64,000 nt of DNA. Source: Bacillus sp. P14.5 (lineage in GTDB: Bacteria; Bacillota; Bacilli; Bacillales; Bacillaceae_B). Under the pieces are notes generated by a model. It saw nothing but the letters and a program-made list of their open reading frames with translations, did no database searches and was not told the DNA's origin. The stretch covers positions 124,001 to 188,000 of the forward strand of contig NZ_NIJF01000060.1 in the NCBI RefSeq assembly GCF_003316765.1, written 5' to 3'. Position 1 is the stretch's first letter. Each line of letters begins with the position of its first letter. A program made the position numbers and the translations under genes. Positions 18,535 through 27,303 of this stretch are shown piece by piece.

Positions 18535-19467
18535 CTACTCATCCCCTTTCGTAATTTCCAGGAAGATGTCTTCTAGGTCCGTCTTTTTCTGAGTGAAGTC
18601 CATGATTGAAAGGCCGGACTGAATAGCTTTTCCCAACAGATCAACCTGTTCGCGATCCGTCCCTGAATAGGCAAAATGGATCGTGCCCGGCTCCTTTTCA
18701 TCTCGTAATACTTCAGCCACATGAGGGTCGTCCTCGAAGAAGGAGATCGCTTTTTCGATTTCGGCCATAACCGTTACATTCAGAATTTTGTTTGCTTGAA
18801 GCTGCTGATGGATAACTGATACAGAACCGGAAGCAACAAGTCTTCCATTTTCGATAACTCCCAGTTCATCACACATTTCAGCAAGCTCAGGCAGAATGTG
18901 TGATGAAATCAGTATCGTTTTTCCCATTGTCTTCAGTTCTTTTAAAATGTCCCTCATTTCAATACGGGCACGCGGATCCAATCCGGAAGCTGGTTCATCC
19001 AGAATCAAGACTTCTGGATCATGAATCAGGCAGCGTGCCAGGCACAGCCGCTGTTTCATGCCCCGTGAGAGAAGGTCGACATAGGAATCTTTTTTGTGAG
19101 ACAGATTAACGAGTTCAAGCAGTTGTGGAATCAGCGCCTTTCGTTCTGCTGCTGTCAAACCATAGCTCGCCCCGTAGAAATCAAGGTATTCGGAAGCCTT
19201 AAATTGGTCATAAACACCGAAGAAATCAGGCATATATCCAATTTGCTTTCTTACCATTTTCGGATCCTTCGTCACATCAAAGCCGTTAACATAAGCCGTT
19301 CCTTCTGTGGGTGCAAGGAGGGTGGCAAGGATGGAGAAGGTCGTCGACTTCCCGGCTCCATTGGGACCAACAACGCCAAAAACCGTCCCTTTTTCGATAG
19401 ACAGATTTAAGTTATCCAGTGCTGTAAACGAACCGTATTTTTTAGTCAAGTTAATGATTTCAATCAT
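18535..19467 (-). CDS. ABC transporter ATP-binding protein (operon gene 2)
   Basis: 310 residues. Walker A GPNGAGKST near residue 35, signature LSRGMKQRLCLAR, Walker B VLILDEPASGLDP, and the switch histidine in ILISSHIL. The C-terminal 90 residues form the extension usual in NatA/CcmA-type exporters. It overlaps the upstream membrane-protein gene by four bases (ATGA). Confidence 0.9.
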   Translation of the reverse strand: MIEIINLTKKYGSFTALDNLNLSIEKGTVFGVVGPNGAGKSTTFSILATLLAPTEGTAYVNGFDVTKDPKMVRKQIGYMPDFFGVYDQFKASEYLDFYGASYGLTAAERKALIPQLLELVNLSHKKDSYVDLLSRGMKQRLCLARCLIHDPEVLILDEPASGLDPRARIEMRDILKELKTMGKTILISSHILPELAEMCDELGVIENGRLVASGSVSVIHQQLQANKILNVTVMAEIEKAISFFEDDPHVAEVLRDEKEPGTIHFAYSGTDREQVDLLGKAIQSGLSIMDFTQKKTDLEDIFLEITKGDE

Positions 19468-21905
19468 TGTACAAACTCCCCTTCTATCGTGACTCCCGGC
19501 ACAGGAAGCTGAGGGTTATTCTGGCCTCTCTTTTCAATCCTGATAGTCAATTTTCCGTCTTTATCAATATATCGCTGAACATCTTCGTCAATCTTAATTT
19601 GCCGTACTCCTGATTCCAATTCCTCTGTTTCACCCGTTTTTGCATTAACAAGAGATAGTCCGTCTGTTGTCTCGATATCTCTAAAGGAAAGAACCATTTT
19701 CGAATAGGTGACTTTTTTATCGATGACTGAATCAGGAAGCTGGAATGAAAGATCATAGGTACCCGGTGCTGCATCGATATAGTAGTTTCCTTCCATAAAA
19801 TCCTGGTGGTGGATCATCCCTTCCACAACGGATACATGGGGTTCCATCTGCTCTTGTTTCAGTTTAAAGGAACCTGTATTATTCGATTCAATATCGAAAG
19901 GCTGAAGAAAAAGATTCAAAGACTCTTCTTCTGCACTATTTCCATTAACGGTCATTTCAATAAGAGATTCATCGGAATAGCCGATAATCAGCGGCTTCTT
20001 CAATGAATAATTGTAGATTTTTTCTTCGAGAGCATAGTTCAGCAGATTGAACATCTTCCAGTCATCTCCCGGCTTTGTCTGAGGTCCAGGACCCGGCCCG
20101 TACATTATATTTTGCGCTCCTGGAAAAGCTCTTCCTGCTGCAATGCTGTTTGGAGAACTCAATAAAGTGGAAGATTTCATTTCAACTTCAATCTTCTTTT
20201 CTTCTCCTTTGGCCAATGAACCGATTTTGTATGCACTTCCGCCAGCCAGCACGAACACATCGTGAAGGTCATGCTTCATAGTATTAGTCACGGTACCAGA
20301 GAGAAACTCATTGCCGGCTTTCAAATCACCTTCGATTCTGCCTGTTTCAAGTGAGGTGAATTGATTCATTGTCGAACGAACAGACCAGAATTCTACATCC
20401 TGGAAGGTGACCTTTGAGCCTTCCCCGGAATTCTGAATCATTGGGTAGTCACTGAAGTTAGTTTCTTCAACATAGCTTTGATTGAATGGAACGGGATTCA
20501 GGCTTTCGCTGCCGAACTCCATCGTATAATCTCCGCCTCCGCTTGAGAGCATGGAAGCGAAATGAAAACCTGATCCCATGCCTTCTTCATTAACCGAAAC
20601 AATGGCCACTTTATTCAGGTTTTCACCACCGGTGCGATCCGCCGCTCCCGTCAGGAAAATTCCCAAACTAGTCAGTACAGCTATGGATGGAATGATCCAC
20701 CAGCCCCACTCTCTCTTATCTTTCTTTTTCAAGATAAAATATAGTACGGGTACAATAATGATGATATAAAGGGCAAATAATAAGGTAATCACCGAGACTG
20801 GCAGGAACGAAGAAGCGAACAATTCTGTTGTCGTCCTGAGAATATTTTCTGCCTGGTCATAAAAGGTCATCGGATGCTTAAAACTGGTATCCAGTGTCGC
20901 AGTTAGAATCCTGTTCCACCAGCCGCTGTTTCCTTCCCATGAAGCAAGAGGTTCTTCAGCAAGGCTGTAGGTCAACTGAGTGACTTCTCCTGTACCGAAT
21001 CCTTTTTCTACAGCAAGAACCTTGCCGCCCTCTTCAATTACTCTATCTGCTCCGGCTTCAATGTCACCGGTCATTACGGTCATTTCTTCCATGGGAAGAG
21101 GCTTATCACTGAAACCTTGCAAGAAAGACAGGTCCTTCAGTTTTTCCTCTCCTGAAACGTTCATCGGTATTAATGAATCCAATGCACCCATCTTCTGCTG
21201 CAAGTCAGGTGAACTTCCAATAATCAACCTTCCGCCTAGTTCTACCCATTGTTTAAGCGCAGCCTGTTTCTGTTCACTTAGTTTATCAATAGAATAATCA
21301 TGAATGATTACTGCATCAAACATGTTAAGGCCAAGACTATCCTCCGGCATTGTCTCCGGGTCCAAAGGCAGAACTTCTGGAGCTTCTCCTTGGTAGGATG
21401 TCATCTTCAAGACATTCATTTGATCCGGATTGTCACTCAGTACCCCTAAAACCGGTTTCATTTCCGGGACGAGGCTTGGTGTCAGATTGGTGTCGCCTGA
21501 AAGCTTGATTTGCTTGTCTTCCTCCCAACCTCCCTCATAGAACCGGATCCGCTTTTCCTTTTTGCCAGTGGGGTTCATTGGTCCTCCCATATAATCGTTA
21601 AAACCAGGAACAGAGAATTGAATCTTCTGTTCAGTACCGCCGGCTATTTCTACTGGTATGACCACATTTCCATAAGCATGGTAATGCGGACTTGTAGAAA
21701 CGACCAGGTCACCGCTGATATCCTCACCTTCATTCGTGATGGTTACTGTTACCGGAAAGGCACTTCCACTCTTTACTTTTCCATTGATTCCTGGTTCTGT
21801 GTCAATCGTAAGTGTTCCTTGTGCAGCTGTCTCCGCTGCCATCCACGGCAGCAACCCCATAAGGAGCAGCACAACCGCTAAAATTTTTCCTATGTACTGT
21901 TTCAC
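19464..21905 (-). CDS. Large secreted/membrane protein heading the MoxR-ABC operon (gene 1)
   Basis: 813 residues from a GTG start with GAGGGGG nine bases upstream. Residues 1-29 are a signal peptide (AVVLLLMGLLPWMAAETAAQ). Residues 30-140 look like an Ig/CARDB-like beta domain, and 145-260 resemble the amidotransferase-like DUF4350 fold (AVIIHDYSIDKLSEQ, GGRLIIGSSPDL). Two membrane helices lie near 368-392 and 402-422. The rest is extracellular and beta-rich. GldG-like proteins with this layout accompany ABC-2 exporters. First gene of the operon, and preceded by a candidate ECF promoter. Confidence 0.75.
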   Translation of the reverse strand: MKQYIGKILAVVLLLMGLLPWMAAETAAQGTLTIDTEPGINGKVKSGSAFPVTVTITNEGEDISGDLVVSTSPHYHAYGNVVIPVEIAGGTEQKIQFSVPGFNDYMGGPMNPTGKKEKRIRFYEGGWEEDKQIKLSGDTNLTPSLVPEMKPVLGVLSDNPDQMNVLKMTSYQGEAPEVLPLDPETMPEDSLGLNMFDAVIIHDYSIDKLSEQKQAALKQWVELGGRLIIGSSPDLQQKMGALDSLIPMNVSGEEKLKDLSFLQGFSDKPLPMEEMTVMTGDIEAGADRVIEEGGKVLAVEKGFGTGEVTQLTYSLAEEPLASWEGNSGWWNRILTATLDTSFKHPMTFYDQAENILRTTTELFASSFLPVSVITLLFALYIIIIVPVLYFILKKKDKREWGWWIIPSIAVLTSLGIFLTGAADRTGGENLNKVAIVSVNEEGMGSGFHFASMLSSGGGDYTMEFGSESLNPVPFNQSYVEETNFSDYPMIQNSGEGSKVTFQDVEFWSVRSTMNQFTSLETGRIEGDLKAGNEFLSGTVTNTMKHDLHDVFVLAGGSAYKIGSLAKGEEKKIEVEMKSSTLLSSPNSIAAGRAFPGAQNIMYGPGPGPQTKPGDDWKMFNLLNYALEEKIYNYSLKKPLIIGYSDESLIEMTVNGNSAEEESLNLFLQPFDIESNNTGSFKLKQEQMEPHVSVVEGMIHHQDFMEGNYYIDAAPGTYDLSFQLPDSVIDKKVTYSKMVLSFRDIETTDGLSLVNAKTGETEELESGVRQIKIDEDVQRYIDKDGKLTIRIEKRGQNNPQLPVPGVTIEGEFVQ

Positions 21906-21939
21906 CCGAAATTTCCCCCTCTTTATCTTCTCAATAATA

Positions 21940-21967
21940 AAGACGAGTCCCGGGCGGAAAAAGTTCT
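21940..21967 (-). promoter_or_regulatory. Candidate ECF-sigma promoter of the MoxR operon
   Basis: On the minus strand, GAACTT (21966-21961) and CGTCT (21945-21941) are separated so that AAC and CGTC are 17 bases apart. This fits the AAC/CGTC pattern of Bacillus ECF promoters. It lies about 35 bases before the GTG start. No alternative strong TTGACA/TATAAT pair is evident nearby. Confidence 0.45.
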
Positions 21968-22130
21968 ACTATTTATGAGATTTTTTAAAATATTTTTTTA
22001 TATGAGGTTTTGTTTAAGAGGATTGGGGAATATAGATTGGTTGATTGATAGAATGGTGTCTGATATGTGGGTGTTTGGGAGGCGATTGCTGTAATGGTAG
22101 AGTTGTTTTATCTTTTGGGGGTTTTGCGGC

Positions 22131-22438
22131 GAATCACCATGCTTCAGAGTGGTTTTTGGGGTTTAAGTATGGTGTTTACGGTTTAATCACCATGCTTCAG
22201 AGTGGTTTTTGACTTTTAGCATGGTGTTTACGGTTTAATCACCATGCTTCAGAGCGGTTTTTGACTTTTAGTATGGTGTTTACGGTTTAATCACCATGCT
22301 TCTGAGCGGTTTTTGACTTTTAGTATGTGTTTAGCGATTAATCACCATGCTTCAGAGAGGTTTTTTAACTTTTAGCATGGTGTTTAGCGATTAATCACCA
22401 TGCTTTAGAGTAGTTTTTCAATTTGTAGGATGGTGTTT
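22131..22438. repeat. Palindromic tandem array 2 (51-53-bp period, 6 units)
   Basis: Six units beginning CACCATGCTT at 22135, 22188, 22240, 22292, 22343 and 22396, spacings of 53, 52, 52, 51 and 53. Each unit contains the dyad CACCATGCT...AGCATGGTG with a loop of about 21 bases. Unit 4 lacks one G of its right arm. It fills the intergenic region between the eight-gene operon and the kinase gene. Confidence 0.9.
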
Positions 22439-22498
22439 ACTGGCCATTCATCTTGATTTTTACCAAGGTGATACCCTATCCAGGTCTAGATGTTCTTT

Positions 22499-23056
22499 TC
22501 ATGCTTCCTGCCACCTCAAATTTAGTTCGTCTAAAATCAGTTCAATAATTCTATCAGAGGGCAGCGTCCCGTCAACAATAAGATCTGCGTCACGTTTAAT
22601 GGTGGTTTCCATTTCTTTATATGCCGCCCGCCCCTCTTCTAAGTAAAATGTTAAATCCTTTTGTATTTCTGATGAGGGTTCATTATTGTAATCTCTCAAA
22701 ATCCTTCTTCCCATGGCTATATCCAATGGGGTATCAATGTATATTGACAGGTCGATCAAATATCTCAAAGATTGATTTTTATAAGAGAAAGGGTAGTCAA
22801 GTAAAACGAATGCCGGAGGATCTTCGGATTCAAGAAAATTTATAACGTCATTAATCAAAGGTTCCAAATCCCATAGGTCATAATCTGCCCCATCATTCAC
22901 CCATTTCACCAGGTCATCAGGCGAATTCTTCCAAGAATACCCATCAAAAAACAGGAGAGTTGAGTTCATTAATCTTTCTCCTAGAGATTTGGTTACAGTT
23001 GTTTTTCCGCTGCCCGACACTCCTGATATCGCAATTATTTTTGATCCGCTGCTCAT
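22499..23056 (-). CDS. Uridine-kinase-like P-loop kinase
   Basis: 185 residues. Walker A is AISGVSGSGKTTVTKSL at the N-terminus, and FFDGYSW and PAFVLLDYPFSYKN are the acceptor-side and Walker B-like strands of the uridine kinase/phosphoribulokinase group. The substrate is unknown; these short Bacillus members are annotated as uridine kinase-like. Its ATG overlaps the ancestral stop of the upstream Nudix gene (ATGA), so it was the last gene of a three-gene unit whose first two genes are now broken. Confidence 0.75.
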   Translation of the reverse strand: MSSGSKIIAISGVSGSGKTTVTKSLGERLMNSTLLFFDGYSWKNSPDDLVKWVNDGADYDLWDLEPLINDVINFLESEDPPAFVLLDYPFSYKNQSLRYLIDLSIYIDTPLDIAMGRRILRDYNNEPSSEIQKDLTFYLEEGRAAYKEMETTIKRDADLIVDGTLPSDRIIELILDELNLRWQEA

Positions 23057-23486
23057 ACCCCCGCCTTCTCCTTCAGCTTTTCATCAGCCATTAATATATT
23101 TTTCTTCAAATAAGGGGGAATTTCAGGATGTTCCAGTATCTCAGAAGTGGCCATCCAAACGACTTCATCAACTTCATCCACGCTTTTTGGGTAGGGTTCT
23201 CCTGATTCGTGCTGACATAAAAAACAATATCAATAACATGCAGGCCTGAATCAGTAACGAACGAAGCACTGTTTATATACTGAATTTCTGAAACCTCACA
23301 ACCTACTTCTTCGAAAATTTCTCTCTGCAATGTCCTCTCCAATACATCTGATGACACTCCTTCAATCTCACATTTTCCGCCGACTAACGAAAGTAAGCCT
23401 CCAGCGTGTTCTTCCTTTTCACTTCTTAATATCAACAGCCATTTTCCATAACAGTGAATGGCTCCTTCAACATTGACAATAAACAT
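23053..23486 (-). pseudogene. Nudix hydrolase, frameshifted
   Basis: The N-terminal frame starts at ATG 23486 (AGGAGGGG upstream) and contains the Nudix box GGKCEIEGVSSDVLERTLQR...EEVG. Around 23200-23215, after DIVFYVS, the frame shifts; the other frame continues with GEPYPKSVDEVDEVVWMATS and ends in AGV with a TGA that overlaps the kinase ATG. As read, the first frame runs on to 23106 with an unrelated tail (KAWMKLMKSFGW). The 434-base total is one base off a multiple of three. Nudix enzymes hydrolyse nucleoside diphosphate derivatives. The Nudix box itself is intact, so a truncated protein might fold, but the ancestral ATGA coupling shows the shift is recent. Confidence 0.8.
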
Positions 23487-23488
23487 TT

Positions 23489-24362
23489 TCACCCCTCCTG
23501 CTTCACTTCATTTTTTCTCATCAACATTTCAATTGTTCCATGATAATGAGGTTCACCGTGGCCTAAATCCAAAGAGTATGTCTGTGATCCCTTGATGGTT
23601 TTGTATTCAGGGAAAAATCCTTCCAACTCAGTCTTTGTAAAAAGCTGTTTTCGCAGAAATTGTTGCTTTCGGAAAAATCCCAAGGGCCGGATTTTTCCCT
23701 TGGATACTCATTTTTCTCTCGCTGAACAAAAAGAGCAGCTCTTTTCTTTCTTGCTTACAAGGATACTTCTGGAAAAACATAGCGTTATTTTCGAAATTGT
23801 ATCGAAATAGCAACAAAGTTTACGAAAAGAGCCTTTGTAAAAAAATGCATATAGGAATCTGAATGCGGCCGATAAAAGGTATTTGGTGAGATTTCCTCAT
23901 ACTCCTTCTTGCTCTTCGCGTAACCAGGATCACTAGTGTCGAAAGCATTAATGTAAATGAGTCCATGCTCAACAAGCCCGTCCTTTGCCGCTTGTACGAT
24001 TCCGCTGAATTCTTCTTGATTAAAAAAGTTCAAGATATTGGATAAGATAATAAGAGAGTATGAGTTTTCTTTAATTTGAAACTTTCTTAGATCTTCAGTA
24101 ACCGTTAAAATAGTCAGGCCAGCCTCATCAGCAAGTTTACGGCAGCGTTCTATGGCTTTTGAGGAGAAATCGACACCCTCTACGGTATGTCCATTGCCTG
24201 CAAAGTAAAGAGCATTCCTTCCCTCACCGACTCCAAGATCAAGTATCTTCCCCTGCTTCGGGATAAGATTTTTGTATTGACAAGGGGTTCCTTTGGCTTG
24301 AAGCCCCATAACCTGCTCACTTCGGAATATTTATCATTCCAATAGTTCTTCTCTTCTGTCAT
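23489..24362 (-). pseudogene. SAM-dependent methyltransferase, broken by frameshift and MITE
   Basis: A class I methyltransferase of the TehB/UbiE-like type. The N-terminus (MTEEKNYWNDKYSEVSRLWG, ATG 24362) is in one frame; the core KILDLGVGEGRNALYFAGNG (motif I) is in another, with a one-base shift near 24275-24290. The core then runs to HSDSYMHFFTK, where a 189-bp element is inserted at 23644-23832 with an 11-bp direct repeat. The true C-terminus (LFTKTELEGFFPEYKTIKG) lies beyond it and ends at 23489. Two independent lesions mean it is not functional. It heads the methyltransferase-Nudix-kinase unit. Confidence 0.85.
23644..23832. mobile_element. MITE-like element, long copy with target duplication
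   Basis: 189 bp bounded by GCTGTTTTCGCAGAAA and, inverted, GCTCTTTTCGTAAAC. It is flanked on both sides by the 11-bp direct repeat CTTTGTAAAAA (23633-23643 and 23833-23843). Inside are GGAAAAATCC...GGATTTTTCC and AAGAGCAGCTCTT dyads. There is no transposase gene, so it must be moved in trans. It disrupts the methyltransferase gene. The shorter copy at 2566-2667 and an end fragment near 58529 are related. Confidence 0.8.
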
Positions 24363-24525
24363 TATTTTCACCCATTTCATTCACATGCTCAACAATTATT
24401 TCAAAAATATAAACTATCTACAATAAAATCTTCACTCTAGATCAAGCATGGAAAGTTGATTTACCACTTCTTTAAGATTGATAATAAGATAATGACATAA
24501 AATAACGTTCAGAGGTGAATCAAAG

Positions 24526-25764
24526 ATGTACAATCATCATCATCCTTTATCACAACCTTTAATTCTTCCTATTGGAGTTTCGATAAAAAACAGGTTTTTT
24601 AAATCTGCGATGAGTGAAGCACTTGGAACAGAAGATCACAACTCTTCCCCTGCACTGGCAACTCTTTATAACACCTGGGCGGACGGCGGGACAGGCCTCG
24701 TGGTTACAGGCAATGTCATGGTGGACAGGAACGCACTTGGTGAATCAGGGAATGTGGTTATTGAAGATGAAAGAGATTTAGATTCTCTCAGTCAATGGGC
24801 TAAAGCGGGAACAAGAAATGGGACTCATCTATGGATGCAGATAAATCACCCCGGCAAGCAGTCTCCGCGAACGCTTTCCAAGAAGCCGGTGGCCCCAAGC
24901 GCTCTCCCGCTATCAGGGAACTTAAAAAAATTCTTTAATGAACCGAGGGCTCTTACAGTAGAGGAAATCCAAGACTTGATCAGCCGATTTGGAAAGGCGG
25001 CCAAGATTGCACAAAAAGCAGGATTTACGGGGGTCCAAATTCATGGGGCTCATGGCTACCTCATCAGTCAATTCCTATCACCTTATCACAACCGTCGAAA
25101 TGACGAATGGGGCGGCAGTTTGGAGAATCGAATGAGATTCCTGCTGCATGTTTACCATGAAATCCGTAAACAGACAGGCGAAAATTTTCCAATTGGGATT
25201 AAGTTGAATTCTGCTGACTTTCAGCGAGGCGGTTTCACAGAAGAAGAATCTCTGGAGGTTATTCGTAAGTTAGCCCAGGCAGGAATAGACCTTATCGAGA
25301 TTTCAGGGGGTAATTACGAGAATCCCATGATGCAAGGGTCCAATGTTAAAGAAAGCACCAAAAAACGTGAAGCCTATTTCCTCGCGTTTGCTGCTAAAGT
25401 ACGAGAGATTGTGTCTACCCCTTTGGTTGTAACAGGAGGCTTTCGTTCAGAAAAAGCGATGACAGATGCTGTTGTTCAAGGGGAAATAGATATGGTGGGG
25501 ATCGCCAAGCCCCTTGCCCTGATTCCTGACCTGCCAAATCAAATTTTCCAGGGAACATATGAAACCATAAAGCTGAAACCGATGACAACGGGGTTGAAAT
25601 GGCTCGATAAGTCTGCATCCATGCTGGAAATTGTCTGGTATGAGCAGCAGCTGGCACGGATGGGGAATTCCCAACCTCCCAAACCCGGTCACAGTGTATG
25701 GATGGCATTGCTTCATACGATTATAACCAACGGTACAGCAGTCTTTAAAAAACGGCGTGCGTAG
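24526..25764 (+). CDS. NADH:flavin oxidoreductase / Old Yellow Enzyme family
   Basis: 412 residues. An FMN-binding TIM barrel: IKNRFFKSAMSEALG at strand 1, WMQINHPGKQSPR at strand 3, GVQIHGAHGYLISQFLSPYHNRRNDEWGGSLENRMRF with the substrate-binding His pair (HGAH), and LVVTGGFRS near the phosphate site. These enzymes reduce activated C=C bonds using NAD(P)H. The C-terminal 50 residues after the barrel are an extension, lacking the Cys cluster of the 2,4-dienoyl-CoA reductase group. AGAGGTGAATCAAAG precedes the ATG. Monocistronic, with its own terminator. Confidence 0.9.
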   Translation: MYNHHHPLSQPLILPIGVSIKNRFFKSAMSEALGTEDHNSSPALATLYNTWADGGTGLVVTGNVMVDRNALGESGNVVIEDERDLDSLSQWAKAGTRNGTHLWMQINHPGKQSPRTLSKKPVAPSALPLSGNLKKFFNEPRALTVEEIQDLISRFGKAAKIAQKAGFTGVQIHGAHGYLISQFLSPYHNRRNDEWGGSLENRMRFLLHVYHEIRKQTGENFPIGIKLNSADFQRGGFTEEESLEVIRKLAQAGIDLIEISGGNYENPMMQGSNVKESTKKREAYFLAFAAKVREIVSTPLVVTGGFRSEKAMTDAVVQGEIDMVGIAKPLALIPDLPNQIFQGTYETIKLKPMTTGLKWLDKSASMLEIVWYEQQLARMGNSQPPKPGHSVWMALLHTIITNGTAVFKKRRA

Positions 25765-25865
25765 TAAAGTCAAAACCGCTCACTCAAGATTGGGAATATG
25801 ACAGAAGGCCGAAATAGCTTGGAGAAGGCTCTTTAACTGACTTCTAATTGGGAGAACCTGCAAGA

Positions 25866-25902
25866 AAAGGCTCGGAGCTTATTGCTCTGAGCCTTTTTAA
25901 AT
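25866..25902 (+). terminator. Terminator after the Old Yellow Enzyme gene
   Basis: AAGGCTCGGAGC and GCTCTGAGCCTT form a strong stem with a TTATT loop, followed by TTTAAA. Confidence 0.85.
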
Positions 25903-25961
25903 AGAAATATTTACTAAGAAACAGTAAAATCAAGTTACTTCAATAGTGCTTTTTAAGTAAT

Positions 25962-26432
25962 CTATTTTCTTAATATCTTTATTGTTATTTTATCTGAACG
26001 GTAGCTGTCCTTAGAAGAAGCCTCATAAACCCTTAAATATTGTTTGTGATCCAGCAGATAATACTTTGCGTCTCCAGCCAGATGTTCTACTACATCATCT
26101 AATTCTACTCCTGCGAAATCAGGTAAGGTGTCGATAACTCCGAATTCGACTGATAGCCCTTCTCTAGAGAATTCTTGTTCATGTAAATCGATGAGGTTTT
26201 ACCCCATTCCCTCCATGATTTCCATAATGTTTTTCCAGTTATGTATTGATAATTGGGGTGGAACTTCCCACCCTCTTCTATCACCTGGTACATGTATATC
26301 CAGGTCTTGGGCATCCCACCACTTTCCTGTCACAACTTCTAAACCGACAGACCCCATTAATAAAGGGATAATACTAAAATCGTTTAGCTTTTTTGCAATT
26401 TTTATAAACTCATTGTATTTGTAGTTTTTCAT
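25962..26432 (-). pseudogene. Nucleotidyltransferase-like protein with in-frame TAA
   Basis: The frame opens at ATG 26432 behind GGGAGGAACAT and encodes MKNYKYNEFIKIAKKLNDF, then GSVGLEVVTG and WDAQDLDIHVPGDRRGWEVP. At codon 78 (EGMG then TAA, 26199-26201) it stops, but the same frame continues without a break for another 78 codons (NLIDLHEQEFSREGLSVEFG and so on) to the TAG at 25962. One substitution, probably TAT to TAA, therefore truncates the protein. The GS and DxD-like pattern suggests the minimal nucleotidyltransferase fold (inference). Function unknown. Confidence 0.75.
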
Positions 26433-26449
26433 ATGTTCCTCCCGTTTTT

Positions 26450-26653
26450 CTAATACATATACTGACTGTCAGGAACTTTGCCTTGCCCTGCAGCTGTATT
26501 TTCCAATGTAAATGAATTTGACAGGTTCCATCCGAATCTTCTTTCACGTTCTCTCAATACTTTGATATCAAATCTTTCGGGTTCGCCAATTTTAAATACA
26601 ATGACCCGTTTACCGTCCTCTAAAATTGTATTCATAGAGGCAGCTTTCACCAT
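26450..26653 (-). CDS. Short ORF, probably a gene remnant
   Basis: 67 codons from an ATG without a visible ribosome binding site. Upstream in the same frame, FKTIANVIVLILRTFLFTPL reads like a signal peptide but follows a TAG and has no start codon. The sequence after it (ILEDGKRVIVFKIGEPERFDIKVLRERE) is protein-like. It may be the tail of a secreted protein whose 5' end is lost. It ends 18 bases before the nucleotidyltransferase-like gene. Not recognised. Confidence 0.3.
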   Translation of the reverse strand: MVKAASMNTILEDGKRVIVFKIGEPERFDIKVLRERERRFGWNLSNSFTLENTAAGQGKVPDSQYMY

Positions 26654-27303
26654 AAGCGGGGTAAATAAGAAAGTGCGTAAAATAAGGACAATTACATTCG
26701 CAATTGTTTTGAACTATTCTACTATTTCGGTTGTCTCTTCACCCACTTTTCTATCCTCTTTGTTCGCTGTAGGTATTAATAGGAATAGTTTTCAATATTT
26801 ATTCCACTCATCCCTATTAAACGCTTATGAGCTTGAACAAGTATAATTTGTAAAATAAATCCTGAGGTTTGCATAATAATATTATCGACTTTTAAGACAC
26901 TAAGGAATTATAGCCAGTTGTCATGGAAATAAATGTCGTCATTATTATTTTTAGATTGTCATATTGGTCTGCTAAGCGTTCATACAGGCAAAAAAATTAG
27001 ACACTTTATTTAACCGAAAAAAGAATTAATTTAACGCTCTCATGGTTACTTTCCTGATTTAGATTCACATGAACACAAGGGATATTCCACCGTTGTATTC
27101 CCTATTGTCAGCAATAAGAAATGACCAGGCAGGAAACAATAACGTTATTTAATCGTCTTGCGAAGTATGTAATGGTACGAGCAGAAAATTCAGTATGTTG
27201 CTGCCTCCTGCCCAAATTTTTTAGATACTGCCAAACATTGTTAAATTCTCCTCTTCTTGTTATAATCAAAGTCTACATAACTGTTAATAAAAGAGGTCAT
27301 GAC
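26654..27303. other. Gene-free stretch before the AI-2E family gene
   Basis: About 650 AT-rich bases. No convincing gene, array or structured RNA was seen. An open frame at 27121-27303 only extends the following gene backwards and has no ribosome binding site. Confidence 0.5.

Noticed and set aside
27121..27303. N-terminal extension of the AI-2E family gene from ATG 27121
   Set aside because: It lacks a ribosome binding site and family resemblance; the GTG at 27304 with AGAGGTC matches the family start.
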